Shown here: positions 37,875-46,089 of the stretch, piece after piece
Layout of the letters: each line of letters begins with the position of its first letter
How positions within the stretch are numbered: the first letter of the stretch is position 1
Source: Bacteroidales bacterium
GTDB lineage: Bacteria > Bacteroidota > Bacteroidia > Bacteroidales > F082
Direction of reading: 5' to 3'
DNA: 64,000 nucleotides
NCBI GenBank assembly: GCA_017394865.1
Contig: JAFPWT010000016.1
Coordinates: 32,409-96,408, forward strand
The notes under the pieces: generated by a model
Seen by the model: only the letters and a program-made list of their open reading frames with translations
What the model was told of the DNA's origin: nothing
Databases searched by the model: none
Program-made: the position numbers and the translations under genes

Positions 37875-37882
37875 CAAAGATA
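37875..37882 (-). promoter_or_regulatory. Promoter -7 box of C10 copy D
   Basis: Minus-strand TATCTTTG followed by GC, about 24 nt before ATG 37851. Confidence 0.5.
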
Positions 37883-37904
37883 CAAAAAAAACACAATCTT
37901 TGTA

Positions 37905-39128
37905 TTAATGTGATTCACCAAATTTAAAATCACCCAATTTAATGCCTGGATGATTCGTCAAATAAAAGTCGCCATCCTGGAAGCGGAACTGATAGGTAGC
38001 ATCCCCTGCATCACCGTAGACATAAACCTCCAAGACGCCATTATCTGAGATGAAATAATTACCGATATAGAAGTCTTTGAGGCATTCGTATACGCCAAAG
38101 CGGTTATACACTCCAGTCCCATCGTTGAGGTAAACGACCAATTCCTGCATTTCAAGATCATTGTTCACGAAATCCAGGAAACCATCGCCGTTAAGGTCGC
38201 CATCAAGGTCATAGTGCCCATCGCCCTTGCGAAGATCTTGAGCGCATTTGGCCGTTTTCATGAATTCATTGAATTTACGGAAATACTTCAAGTCCTCTTC
38301 CAGAGGCTTGTTGTCGGCATCACGCAGAAACTTCTCACCATCCCAATTGTAGGCTATCTTTGGGAAAATATCGTAGTTGCCTGCGCCAAGAGCTTCTCTT
38401 TGCTGATCTTCCGTGAAATCCTCAAACGATTCATCAATTTTCAGATAAAGTCCGCGAATGGCCTTCGGCAGAAACACCCTGATTGATTCTTCACAACCGT
38501 ATGGATCCAAAGTGACGGTCAGTTGTTTTAGGCTTTCGTCATACTGATAGATTCTGGAGCTTCCGCTTAGGATATCATAAGCTTCTTTTGGAAACTGATC
38601 TGCATTGGCATAGAAATCCCCGATGGTTGGACTAGGCAGCAGGTTTTCCATTTCGGTGAGTGCACCATCATCAAAACGACAGGTGTAATACGAAGTGGAA
38701 TAGCAAAGGCAGCAACCGCCAGCTCTCGAAAAGATCACTGCATAGCCACTGTCCTTAAGTGGGAAGCAATCCGAAGCCACATGCATTTCCTCTTCGTCGC
38801 CAAATGAATCGAAATAACAATGTTCTTCATCGCCATTCTCTTCTTGAAAGTCCACTTCCCCGATGGCTTCTCCATCCAAATAAAGCGGATTATCTTCCAT
38901 TGCCAACAACTGTTTCAGGGTCTCAACGGCAACATGAGGTATTCTCTCAAATGCAACAGTTTCATCAGACTGATTGGACTCGTCAACTTTTTCGGATTCG
39001 TCTGTTTTTTTGTTTGTGACAGTGTCAACAGTTTCGTCAGACTTAGTGGTTTCAGTTTTTTGATTCGTTCTTTCGCACCCCACGAAGAGGAATGCCAAGA
39101 GTGAAAGGATCAGGAGTTGGTGTTTCAT
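37905..39128 (-). CDS. Lipoprotein of unknown function with acidic Ca-binding-like motif
   Basis: 407 aa. Signal peptide with lipobox LFVGC (Cys18), then a Thr/Ser/Asp/Glu/Lys-rich tether of about 45 residues that would hold the domain away from the membrane. The folded part has a Cys-rich patch (FSRAGGCCLCYSTSYYTCRF). Near the C-terminus is DLDGDLNGDGFLDFV, a calcium-binding EF-hand or FG-GAP-like loop. No enzyme family is recognised. It has its own promoter and ends 23 nt before the copy D promoter. Confidence 0.6.
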   Translation of the reverse strand: MKHQLLILSLLAFLFVGCERTNQKTETTKSDETVDTVTNKKTDESEKVDESNQSDETVAFERIPHVAVETLKQLLAMEDNPLYLDGEAIGEVDFQEENGDEEHCYFDSFGDEEEMHVASDCFPLKDSGYAVIFSRAGGCCLCYSTSYYTCRFDDGALTEMENLLPSPTIGDFYANADQFPKEAYDILSGSSRIYQYDESLKQLTVTLDPYGCEESIRVFLPKAIRGLYLKIDESFEDFTEDQQREALGAGNYDIFPKIAYNWDGEKFLRDADNKPLEEDLKYFRKFNEFMKTAKCAQDLRKGDGHYDLDGDLNGDGFLDFVNNDLEMQELVVYLNDGTGVYNRFGVYECLKDFYIGNYFISDNGVLEVYVYGDAGDATYQFRFQDGDFYLTNHPGIKLGDFKFGESH

Positions 39129-39150
39129 AAATACAGATGTTTGTCATGGA

Positions 39151-39158
39151 CAAAAATA
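39151..39158 (-). promoter_or_regulatory. Promoter -7 box of the lipoprotein gene
   Basis: Minus-strand TATTTTTG, about 22 nt before the start at 39128. Confidence 0.45.
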
Positions 39159-39174
39159 AAAAAAAGAATAAAAC

Positions 39175-39206
39175 AAAAAGCGCATTCCAATCAGAACACG
39201 CTTTTT
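39175..39206 (-). terminator. Bidirectional-looking terminator after acyl-CoA dehydrogenase
   Basis: Stem AAAAAGCG/CGCTTTTT with an inner TTC/GAA pairing. On the minus strand it is followed by a T-rich tail. It lies 23 nt past the stop of the acyl-CoA dehydrogenase gene. Confidence 0.65.
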
Positions 39207-39228
39207 TTTGTCACAATCAAAGCAAGGC

Positions 39229-40956
39229 TTACTCAACCGCTTCCTGAGCCTTCGCCCTGAAGTTCACCAAGTCTTCCTCGATGAAGTTCTTCACGTAAAC
39301 ACTCTTGCCAATGACGTCTTCCTCCGCGGCGTGAACATAGACGTTGGCCGAACGGGAGAAGAGATGTGGGGCATGAGTAGCGTCGTCCAAGATAAGCAGC
39401 GACATAATGATGTCGCCAGTCATGTCGTAGAGACGGCGGGCCAAGAAGTCCTGAACCTCTTGGTTGTTGGCGCCCTTCACATAGTTGATGCTTTGCTCGT
39501 AGAGTTCCACCAAGGTACGCACGGTGTTCTGCAAAGGTTTCAGTTCCTCTGATACTTGGTTTTCGAGCATCTCCTTTATAATTCCAAGATACGTGCCGTT
39601 CATGACATAACGGATGGCGGCCACCACTTGCAGCTGCGTAGTACCTTCATAAATCGAGAAGATACGGGCATCGCGGTAGAGGCGTTGGCACTTGTACTCC
39701 ATGATGAAGCCACTACCACCGTGGATGCTGATGCAGTCGTAGGCGTTCTGGTTAGCGTATTCGGAGTTCATACCCTTGGCGATGGGTGTGAAAGCGTCGG
39801 CGAGGCGAGAATACTTCTTGCATTCAGCACGCTCCTCAGGCGTCAGCGGACGCTCGCGCTGGATGTCCTCCAAGCACTTGTAGATATCCACGTAACGGGC
39901 GGTCATGTAAAGCAGGGAACGACCTGCGTCAATCTTGGCCTTCATGCGGGAAAGCATGTCATAGACAGCAGGGAATTCGATGATCTTCTTGTGGAACTGC
40001 TGACGCTCACCGGCATACTTCAAGGCCTCGTTGTAAGCCTCTTGTCCCAGACCCACCGACTGTGCAGCGATACCGAGGCGGGCGCTGTTCATCAGAGCCA
40101 TGACGTATTTGATGAGGCCCATGCGGGTCTCGCCACAAAGCTCTGCCTTGGCGTTCTTGAACACCAATTCACAGGTCGGAGAGCCATGGATACCCAGCTT
40201 ATGCTCAATGTGACGCACGGTGACACCACCATTGCGCTTGTCATAGATGAACATCGACAGACCACGACCGTCCTTGGTACCTTCTTCAGAACGGGCCAAC
40301 ACCAGATGGATATGGGAGTCGCCATTGGTGATAAAACGCTTCACGCCGTTCAAACGCCAACAGTTCTCCTTCTCGTCAAAGGTGGCTTTCAGCATAACGC
40401 TCTGCAGGTCGGAACCGGCATCAGGCTCGGTGAGGTCCATCGACATGGTCTCGCCGGCACAAACGCGCGGGATGTATTTTATTCGTTGCTCCTCATTACC
40501 GAACTCATAGAGGGTGTCGATACACGACTGCAGGGACCAGATGTTCTGGAAACCAGCGTCGGCACTGGCCACCATCTCGCTCAGCATGGAGAAAACGGTG
40601 ATGGGCAGGTTGAGACCGCCATAACGGCGCGGCATGGAGACGCCCCAAAGGCCGCCTTTGGTGCAAGCATCAATGTTCTCCACCGTCTTGGAAGCATAAA
40701 TCATGCGGCCGTTCTCCAAATGCGGACCTTCAAGGTCGACGCTCTCGGAGTTAGGCTCCATGATATTACCGGTGATATCGCCCGTGATGTCAAGGACACG
40801 GCGGTAGTTCTCCATCGCGTCATCATAATCCACGGGAGCGTAATCATAATTATCCTTGTCAGCAAAGTTACGTTCCTTCAACTCGACGATACGCTTCATC
40901 AGCGGGTGGTCAAGGTAGAAATCAAGGTTCGGGTTATCGTTATAATAGTTTGCCAT
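39229..40956 (-). CDS. Acyl-CoA dehydrogenase, 575-residue type
   Basis: Flavoenzyme that introduces the alpha-beta double bond into acyl-CoA and passes electrons to ETF. Motifs are MSMDLTEPDAGSDLQSVMLK, GVKRFITNGDS, and the catalytic Glu437 in IFSIYEGTTQLQ. A C-terminal extension of about 120 residues distinguishes it from the ~380-aa short-chain enzymes. It ends the operon etfB-etfA-small membrane protein-dehydrogenase, so its electron acceptor is probably the ETF encoded next to it. In an anaerobe it may run in reverse, reducing enoyl-CoA. A long antisense frame (39556-40992) is its shadow. Confidence 0.93.
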   Translation of the reverse strand: MANYYNDNPNLDFYLDHPLMKRIVELKERNFADKDNYDYAPVDYDDAMENYRRVLDITGDITGNIMEPNSESVDLEGPHLENGRMIYASKTVENIDACTKGGLWGVSMPRRYGGLNLPITVFSMLSEMVASADAGFQNIWSLQSCIDTLYEFGNEEQRIKYIPRVCAGETMSMDLTEPDAGSDLQSVMLKATFDEKENCWRLNGVKRFITNGDSHIHLVLARSEEGTKDGRGLSMFIYDKRNGGVTVRHIEHKLGIHGSPTCELVFKNAKAELCGETRMGLIKYVMALMNSARLGIAAQSVGLGQEAYNEALKYAGERQQFHKKIIEFPAVYDMLSRMKAKIDAGRSLLYMTARYVDIYKCLEDIQRERPLTPEERAECKKYSRLADAFTPIAKGMNSEYANQNAYDCISIHGGSGFIMEYKCQRLYRDARIFSIYEGTTQLQVVAAIRYVMNGTYLGIIKEMLENQVSEELKPLQNTVRTLVELYEQSINYVKGANNQEVQDFLARRLYDMTGDIIMSLLILDDATHAPHLFSRSANVYVHAAEEDVIGKSVYVKNFIEEDLVNFRAKAQEAVE

Positions 40957-40960
40957 TGCT

Positions 40961-41332
40961 TTACTTTTTCTTGGTTAATTCTTTCTTATTAAAAACGCCA
41001 ACAATCTCACCAGATTCAACGTCAATACAGTTTATTGAACCATCTTCATAAATATCAACGACTTCCATTACGCTATCATGCGATTTGGCAGTAACTTTAT
41101 CGCCAACTTTATAACCAGTTCCATACGAGGAACATTTATAGCCATCGGATTGTTCATTGTCATTGACGTTAACATCTGATTTATTGGACTTGTTATTCTT
41201 CTTTTTCGGATTTGAACCTTCCAAATAGTTCTTTATGTCTTTGACATTATCTGTCATTCCCCATATTTTAAAGAATAAAACGAGGTTCAACAATCCAAAA
41301 ACAACAGCAATAACAATTAAAAAATCATCCAT
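40961..41332 (-). CDS. Small membrane-anchored protein of unknown function
   Basis: 123 aa. One N-terminal membrane helix (DFLIVIAVVFGLLNLVLFFKI), a Lys/Asn-rich linker, then a small C-terminal beta domain (GYKVGDKVTAKSHDSVMEVV; SGEIVGVFNKKEL) that resembles a KOW or SH3-like barrel. It sits in a fixed place between etfA (14 nt) and the dehydrogenase gene (4 nt). It could anchor the ETF/dehydrogenase pair to the membrane, which is speculation. The base composition is more AT-rich than its neighbours. Confidence 0.6.
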   Translation of the reverse strand: MDDFLIVIAVVFGLLNLVLFFKIWGMTDNVKDIKNYLEGSNPKKKNNKSNKSDVNVNDNEQSDGYKCSSYGTGYKVGDKVTAKSHDSVMEVVDIYEDGSINCIDVESGEIVGVFNKKELTKKK

Positions 41333-41346
41333 TTAATATCCCTTTA

Positions 41347-42369
41347 TTATTTACTATTCTGTTTATAATACTTTATCAATTTCGGTATTACTTCCTCCAC
41401 AGTACCAACAATTACGTAGTCTGCAATTTTATTGATGGGAGCATCGGGATCGCTGTTCACCGAGATGATGATCTTGGAATCCTGCATACCGGCGATGTGC
41501 TGGATCTGGCCGCTGATGCCGCAGGCGATATAGACCTTCGGGTGCACGGTCACACCTGTTTGTCCGATTTGACGGTCGGCATCGCAGAAGCCCGCATCGA
41601 CGGCGGCACGCGAGGCACCGACTTCGCCATGCAGCACCTTGGCGAGTTCAAACAGCATGTCGAAGCCCTCCTTCGAGCCCATGCCGTAACCACCAGCCAC
41701 CACGATGGGCGAGCCTTTCAGGTTGTGCTTGGCAGCCTCCACATGGTGGTCGAGGACCTTCACGACGTATGCCTCGGGAGAGACATACTTCGACACTTCG
41801 GGATAGACGACCTCGTTCTTGGCTTTGCCTTCATAGATGGCTTTCTGCATCACGCCCGAGCGGACGGTGGCCATCTGCGGACGGTGGTCGGGGTTGACGA
41901 TGGTCGCCACGATGTTACCTCCGAAAGCAGGACGAATCTGATACAGCAGGTTGTCGTAATGTTTCTTGGTCTTGATATCGTCGAAGTCACCGATTTCAAG
42001 TTGGGTACAGTCGGCGGTGAGACCGCTGGTCAAAGAAGAGCTGACGCGCGGACCAAGGTCACGACCGATGACGGTGGCGCCCATGAGGCAAATCTGGGGC
42101 TGTTCCTCCTTGAAGAGGTTGACAAGAATATCGGTGTGCGGAGCAGAGGTGTAAGGGAACAAGCCTTCGCCATCGAAAGCGAAGAGTTTGTCCACGCCGT
42201 AAGGCAGAATCTGTTCTTCCACCTTGCCCTTGATGCCCGTGCCAGCCACCACGGCGTGCAGTTCCACGCCCAGCTGGTCGGCCAGTTTACGCCCTTTGGT
42301 GAGCAACTCCTGAGACACTTCGGCCACCTGTGTGCCTTCGGTCTCGATATATACAAACACGTTGTTCAT
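41347..42369 (-). CDS. etfA: Electron transfer flavoprotein subunit alpha
   Basis: 340 aa. The C-terminal FAD-binding region is PKVYIACGISGQIQHIAGMQ, then SKIIISVNSDPDAPINKIADY and VIVGTVEEVIPKL. The N-terminal domain (VFVYIETEGTQVAEVSQELL) is typical. Forms the heterodimer with EtfB and exchanges electrons with acyl-CoA dehydrogenase. Its ATG shares one base with the etfB stop. Confidence 0.95.
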   Translation of the reverse strand: MNNVFVYIETEGTQVAEVSQELLTKGRKLADQLGVELHAVVAGTGIKGKVEEQILPYGVDKLFAFDGEGLFPYTSAPHTDILVNLFKEEQPQICLMGATVIGRDLGPRVSSSLTSGLTADCTQLEIGDFDDIKTKKHYDNLLYQIRPAFGGNIVATIVNPDHRPQMATVRSGVMQKAIYEGKAKNEVVYPEVSKYVSPEAYVVKVLDHHVEAAKHNLKGSPIVVAGGYGMGSKEGFDMLFELAKVLHGEVGASRAAVDAGFCDADRQIGQTGVTVHPKVYIACGISGQIQHIAGMQDSKIIISVNSDPDAPINKIADYVIVGTVEEVIPKLIKYYKQNSK

Positions 42370-43256
42370 TATCCGATAATCTTTTCGTCCAACAATTCTT
42401 TAATCAATCCTTCCACATCGGCGTCCTTAGCCGTGAGGGTCTTGCTCTCTTTGGCCTGGAAGACGATGTTCTGCACGGTTTTCACCTTGGTGGGGCTACC
42501 TGAGAGGCCGCACTGGTTCGGGTCGCCATCCACGTCGGCCACGCTCCACTGGTTCAGCGTCAAGTAAGGTCTGTCTTTGCTCAATTCTGAATTCCGTCTT
42601 CCGGCTTCTGTATTCTCATCCACCTCAAGCGGGCACATGGCATACTTGTATTTCATCACCAGTTTGGCGTTGCAGGGACGGCAGGGCGCCGCACTACCAT
42701 TGACAGTAATCACGCAGGGTAGCGGCACTTCCACGGTCTCCACACCACCGTCGATATGACGGCGGATGGTGGCAATGTTGTTTTCAATTTTAAGGATTTC
42801 CTCAGCGTAAGTCACTTGGTTGAGGCCCAGTTTCTGTGCCACTTGCGGACCCACTTGGGCGGTGTCGCCGTCGATGGCCTGACGGCCTCCGATGACGATA
42901 TCCACATCACCGATCTTCTTGATGGCGGTGGCGAGGGCGTATGAAGTAGCTAAGGTATCGGCACCAGCAAATAATCTGTCGGTGAGCAGCCAGCCTGTAT
43001 CGGCTCCACGGAAGAGACCTTGGCGGATGATCTCACCAGCGCGGGGCGGGCCCATGGTGAGCACGCCGACGGTGCTGCCGGGGTTTTGTTCCTTGAGGCG
43101 TAAAGCTTGCTCAAGGGCATTCAGATCTTCAGGATTGAAGATGGCGGGCAGGGCGGCACGGTTCACAGTCCCCTCGGGCGTCATGGCGTCCTTACCCACA
43201 TTTCTAGTATCGGGCACTTGCTTGGCAAGCACCACGATTTTCAATGCTTTTGTCAT
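42369..43256 (-). CDS. etfB: Electron transfer flavoprotein subunit beta
   Basis: 295 aa. IVVLAKQVPDTRN at the start, EQALRLKEQN, VGVLTMGPPRA, VIGGRQAIDGDTAQVGPQVA and LPCVITVNG match EtfB. An unusual piece ENTEAGRRNSELSKDR (from 42580-42617) is encoded by DNA resembling a purine-rich intergenic repeat and appears inserted in frame in a loop. First gene of the ETF/dehydrogenase operon. Confidence 0.94.
   Translation of the reverse strand: MTKALKIVVLAKQVPDTRNVGKDAMTPEGTVNRAALPAIFNPEDLNALEQALRLKEQNPGSTVGVLTMGPPRAGEIIRQGLFRGADTGWLLTDRLFAGADTLATSYALATAIKKIGDVDIVIGGRQAIDGDTAQVGPQVAQKLGLNQVTYAEEILKIENNIATIRRHIDGGVETVEVPLPCVITVNGSAAPCRPCNAKLVMKYKYAMCPLEVDENTEAGRRNSELSKDRPYLTLNQWSVADVDGDPNQCGLSGSPTKVKTVQNIVFQAKESKTLTAKDADVEGLIKELLDEKIIG
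42580..42617 (-). repeat. Purine-rich interspersed repeat within etfB
   Basis: Minus-strand AGAATACAGAAGCCGGAAGA then CGGAATTCAGAATTGAG. Similar stretches (AGAAGACAGAAGTCAGAAGA) occur at the 3' end of hydE (45300-45338) and, weaker, at 14052-14075 and 4371-4390. The family likeness is by eye. Confidence 0.4.
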
Positions 43257-43287
43257 AAAATAATAAAACTCGTTTTCAAATCGGCGG

Positions 43288-43295
43288 CAAAGATA
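43288..43295 (-). promoter_or_regulatory. Promoter -7 box of the etfB-etfA operon
   Basis: Minus-strand TATCTTTG, about 32 nt before ATG 43256. Confidence 0.45.
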
Positions 43296-43381
43296 GAACT
43301 TTTTTTCTTTGTAGCGATTTTTTATTTTATAAGAGGTGACGAAGGCACGTTATTTTATTAACACCACCATTATTCAGAGAA

Positions 43382-43726
43382 TCACAACACCGCCACCATC
43401 TTTCGAATTTCTTTGATGCGACGCATGATGGTTTTATCTGTTTTTGCGACTTGAAGGTTATAATCCGCCTGCATTTGGATCCACAATTGGGCATCCACAC
43501 CCAACACCGCCTCAAGATATAAGGCATACTCCACCGAAATGGGACGTTTGCCGTTGAGGATTTCATTCAGCACCGTATAAGAAACACCCATCTGCTTAGC
43601 CAAACTCTTCTGCGTAATGCCACGACATTCTATTTCTTCCTTTAAGAGAAGGCCTGGATGAACTGGCTCTGACGGCTTTAGGTTGTTAGCAATCATTCGA
43701 GGATCAACATCATTCACCTTAATCAT
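43382..43726 (-). CDS. higA: HigA-type antitoxin
   Basis: 114 aa from ATG 43726. The HTH region begins PGLLLKEEIECRGITQKSLA, then KQMGVSYTVLNEILNGKRPI, the HigA/VapI pattern. DAQLWIQMQADYNLQVAKTD follows. It would neutralise the HigB toxin encoded just upstream and repress the operon. The frame is open further up to 43759, overlapping the toxin gene; I prefer ATG 43726, 8 nt after the toxin stop. About 125 nt separate it from the ETF operon start. Confidence 0.88.
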   Translation of the reverse strand: MIKVNDVDPRMIANNLKPSEPVHPGLLLKEEIECRGITQKSLAKQMGVSYTVLNEILNGKRPISVEYALYLEAVLGVDAQLWIQMQADYNLQVAKTDKTIMRRIKEIRKMVAVL

Positions 43727-43733
43727 TTCTGCA

Positions 43734-44048
43734 TCATTTATAATGGTTTGACAACTCAAGTATGTTACAGATAGTCACGACAGGTTCTTCTTGATAACTG
43801 ACAGTGAACTCAATACGATATTTGTCATTGACACGTATGGATGAAATCCCAGCCTTATCGCCTTCTAACACTTCATAATTCAACGAATTCAACTGATATA
43901 ATGTCTCAATCCGAGGAGCCGACTCCAGAATCTTAATCCTCTGTTGGTATCGCTTCACAATATCAGGTTGATAACGATGCTTTTTTTCACTGGTCTTCCC
44001 TTGTTCATATAACTCTTGAAGATAGACCTTGTCAAATGTTACTATCAC
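43734..44048 (-). CDS. higB: HigB-type (RelE/ParE superfamily) toxin
   Basis: 104 aa, ribosome-dependent mRNA interferase by family. It starts with GTG at 44048 (IVTFDKVYLQELYEQGKTSE), followed by YQPDIVKRYQQRIKILESAP, LNSLNYEVLEGDKAGISSIR, VNDKYRIEF and ICNILELSNHYK, which are all HigB hallmarks. The toxin gene precedes the antitoxin gene, as usual for hig loci. The nearest promoter box ends only 4 nt before the GTG. Confidence 0.88.
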   Translation of the reverse strand: MIVTFDKVYLQELYEQGKTSEKKHRYQPDIVKRYQQRIKILESAPRIETLYQLNSLNYEVLEGDKAGISSIRVNDKYRIEFTVSYQEEPVVTICNILELSNHYK

Positions 44049-44052
44049 GATG

Positions 44053-44124
44053 CAAAAATAATAAAAGATTCTAAATAATTCGATTTTTTGCGAATTTTTT
44101 CATTGTTTTCGATTTGCAAATATA
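44053..44124 (-). promoter_or_regulatory. higBA promoter region with palindromic operator candidate
   Basis: Two minus-strand -7 boxes, TATTTTTG (44053-44060) and TATATTTG (44117-44124), flank an inverted repeat AATTCG/CGAATT (44077-44082 and 44091-44096, 8-nt spacer). Such a palindrome between promoters is a plausible HigA operator. Confidence 0.35.
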
Positions 44125-44205
44125 ATAAATTAATACAATTTAGCTAAAATATAGATACATTTTATAAATTCTTTTGAAGCAGACTACCGCCTCGGCTTTT
44201 TTTAC

Positions 44206-44213
44206 TACTTTTG
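44206..44213 (+). promoter_or_regulatory. Promoter -7 box of hydE
   Basis: TACTTTTG followed by CAA, 21 nt before ATG 44235. Confidence 0.45.
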
Positions 44214-44234
44214 CAATTGTTTTAAAAACAAACT

Positions 44235-45341
44235 ATGTCCATCACCGACATCCTACATAAAACCGACCTTTCCCATGAGGACATCAAACTCCTGCTAGCT
44301 GCCGAAGGCGAAGACAAGAAGCAACTCTTCGACCGTGCCTTGCAGGTGAAGTTGGAGCATCTGGATAATTATGTCCATCTCCGTGGGTTGATTGAGTATA
44401 GCAACATCTGCACGAAATACTGCCTCTATTGTGGGGTACGCTGCAAGAATTTGAAAGTAGAACGCTACCAGCTCAGCGATAAGGAGGTTCTGGAATGCGC
44501 TAAATTGGCGCATGAGTTGGGTTACGGCTCAGTGGCATTGCAAAGCGGCGAACGAAGCGACAAGGCTTTTGTGGATAAGATCACCTATTTGGTACAGGAA
44601 ATCAAGAAGATCGACAACGGAAGTCTCGGAATCACGCTCTCGTTGGGCGAACAGACCGAAGACACCTACCGCCGTTGGTTTGAAGCGGGCGCGCACCGTT
44701 ATCTTCTAAGGATCGAGGCCTCCAACGAAGAACTTTATTATAAGATTCATCCGCATGATGCGAAACATGATTTCAAAACCCGGTTGAACTGCATTGATAC
44801 ATTGCTGAAACTGGGTTATCAGACAGGCACCGGCGTGATGGTGGGCCTCCCCTTCCAAACGCTTGACGATCTTGCCGACGACCTGCTCTTCTTCAAACAA
44901 AAAGACGTGGCCATGGTCGGCATGGGACCTTTCATCCCCCACCCCGACACACCGCTTTGGCAATACCGAGACCAGATCCCTTCCGCCGAGAAACGCATGG
45001 AGTTAACCCTCAAAATGATCGCCGTCCTCCGCCTGATGATGCCGGAAATCAACATGGTGGCCGCCACCGCCAACCAAACGGTTGATCCACAAGGCCGTGA
45101 AAAAGCCATCGTGGCAGGCGCTAACGTTATCATGCCCAACCTCACGCCCAACGAGTTCCGTGAAAACTACCTCATCTACCCCGACAAGGCCTGTGTGAAG
45201 GACAAACCCGACGAATGCCACAGTTGCCTTGACATACGTTTGGCCGCCATTGGACATAAAGTGTTATATAACGAATGGGGAGATTCGCTTGCTTTTTTAA
45301 GAAGACAGAAGTCAGAAGACAGGAGACAGAATAATGGATAA
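44235..45341 (+). CDS. hydE: [FeFe]-hydrogenase H-cluster maturase, radical SAM HydE
   Basis: 368 aa. The radical SAM cluster motif is C59-TKY-C63-LY-C66 (NICTKYCLYCGVR). A second, optional cluster site is conserved as C320-x7-C328-x2-C331, the same spacing as in Thermotoga HydE. VALQSGERSDKAFVDKI and GITLSLGEQTEDTYRRWFEA are HydE features. It helps build the H-cluster from tyrosine- and cysteine-derived precursors. No hydF, hydG or hydrogenase gene is in the window. The last residues (RRQKSEDRRQNNG) are encoded by a purine-rich repeat. The stop overlaps the thioesterase start by 8 nt. Confidence 0.9.
   Translation: MSITDILHKTDLSHEDIKLLLAAEGEDKKQLFDRALQVKLEHLDNYVHLRGLIEYSNICTKYCLYCGVRCKNLKVERYQLSDKEVLECAKLAHELGYGSVALQSGERSDKAFVDKITYLVQEIKKIDNGSLGITLSLGEQTEDTYRRWFEAGAHRYLLRIEASNEELYYKIHPHDAKHDFKTRLNCIDTLLKLGYQTGTGVMVGLPFQTLDDLADDLLFFKQKDVAMVGMGPFIPHPDTPLWQYRDQIPSAEKRMELTLKMIAVLRLMMPEINMVAATANQTVDPQGREKAIVAGANVIMPNLTPNEFRENYLIYPDKACVKDKPDECHSCLDIRLAAIGHKVLYNEWGDSLAFLRRQKSEDRRQNNG
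45300..45338 (+). repeat. Purine-rich interspersed repeat at the hydE 3' end
   Basis: AGAAGACAGAAGTCAGAAGA then CAGGAGACAGAATAATGG. It encodes the C-terminal tail of HydE and runs into the start of the thioesterase gene. It resembles the stretch inside etfB. Confidence 0.45.
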
Positions 45342-46089
45342 AGTAGGTAAATACGAATTCATCGCCGAGCCGTTCCACTGCGACTTCTCGGGACATCTGT
45401 GTTTGGGACATCTTGGAAACCAGATGCTCAACGCCGCCGACTTCCACTCCACTGACCGCGGTTTCGGCATGAAATACCTCATGGGCATCCACCGCTCGTG
45501 GGTGCTGTCCCGACTGGCCATCGAGATGACCGAAATGCCAGCACAATACGAACATTTCACCGTGGAGACTTGGGTGGAGGACGCCATGAAATATTTCACC
45601 CAACGCAACTTCCAAGTCAGCGGAATTGACAGCAAGGTCTATGGCTACGGTCGCTCCGTTTGGGCCATGATCGACACAGAGACAAGGCAACCCTCCGACA
45701 TCTACGCCATCGACAACGGCGCCATCAACAATTGGATTGTGACCGACAAGCCCTGCCCCATCGAGAAAGGCGACCGCGTGAAGATGAGCCCCAACGCGGA
45801 ACTCATCCGCAGTATCGACACCTATTATCACGACGTGGACATCAACGGACATGTCAACTCCATCAAATACATCGAACATGTGATTGATCTATGGGACATC
45901 CCCTGGTACCGCGAGCACCAGATCAAACGTTTCGATATCGCCTACGTGGCGGAGACCCACCAAGGTGACAAACTGCATTTCTACAGGGAACAAATCGGAG
46001 AACAGACCTACTGCATCCGTTTGGTGAAAACGGATCAAAACACGCAGGATAACGTGGAGGTTTGCCGGTGTAAGATTCAGTTTAATTAA
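45334..46089 (+). CDS. Acyl-ACP thioesterase
   Basis: 251 aa, double hot-dog fold of the FatA/FatB type found in anaerobes. KYEFIAEPFHCDFSGHLCLG, LMGIHRSWVLSRLAIEMTEM and IDTYYHDVDINGHVNSIKYI (with the catalytic Asp/Asn/His cluster) are visible. Releases free fatty acids from acyl-ACP in the cytosol. It overlaps hydE by 8 nt, an odd partner functionally. It meets the convergent permease gene with a 4-nt overlap. Confidence 0.9.
   Translation: MDKVGKYEFIAEPFHCDFSGHLCLGHLGNQMLNAADFHSTDRGFGMKYLMGIHRSWVLSRLAIEMTEMPAQYEHFTVETWVEDAMKYFTQRNFQVSGIDSKVYGYGRSVWAMIDTETRQPSDIYAIDNGAINNWIVTDKPCPIEKGDRVKMSPNAELIRSIDTYYHDVDINGHVNSIKYIEHVIDLWDIPWYREHQIKRFDIAYVAETHQGDKLHFYREQIGEQTYCIRLVKTDQNTQDNVEVCRCKIQFN

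Noticed and set aside
39556-40992. 478-codon plus-strand ORF
   Set aside because: Antisense shadow of the acyl-CoA dehydrogenase; no protein family pattern.
41497-42567. 356-codon plus-strand ORF
   Set aside because: Antisense to etfA/etfB; the minus-strand frames carry the ETF motifs.
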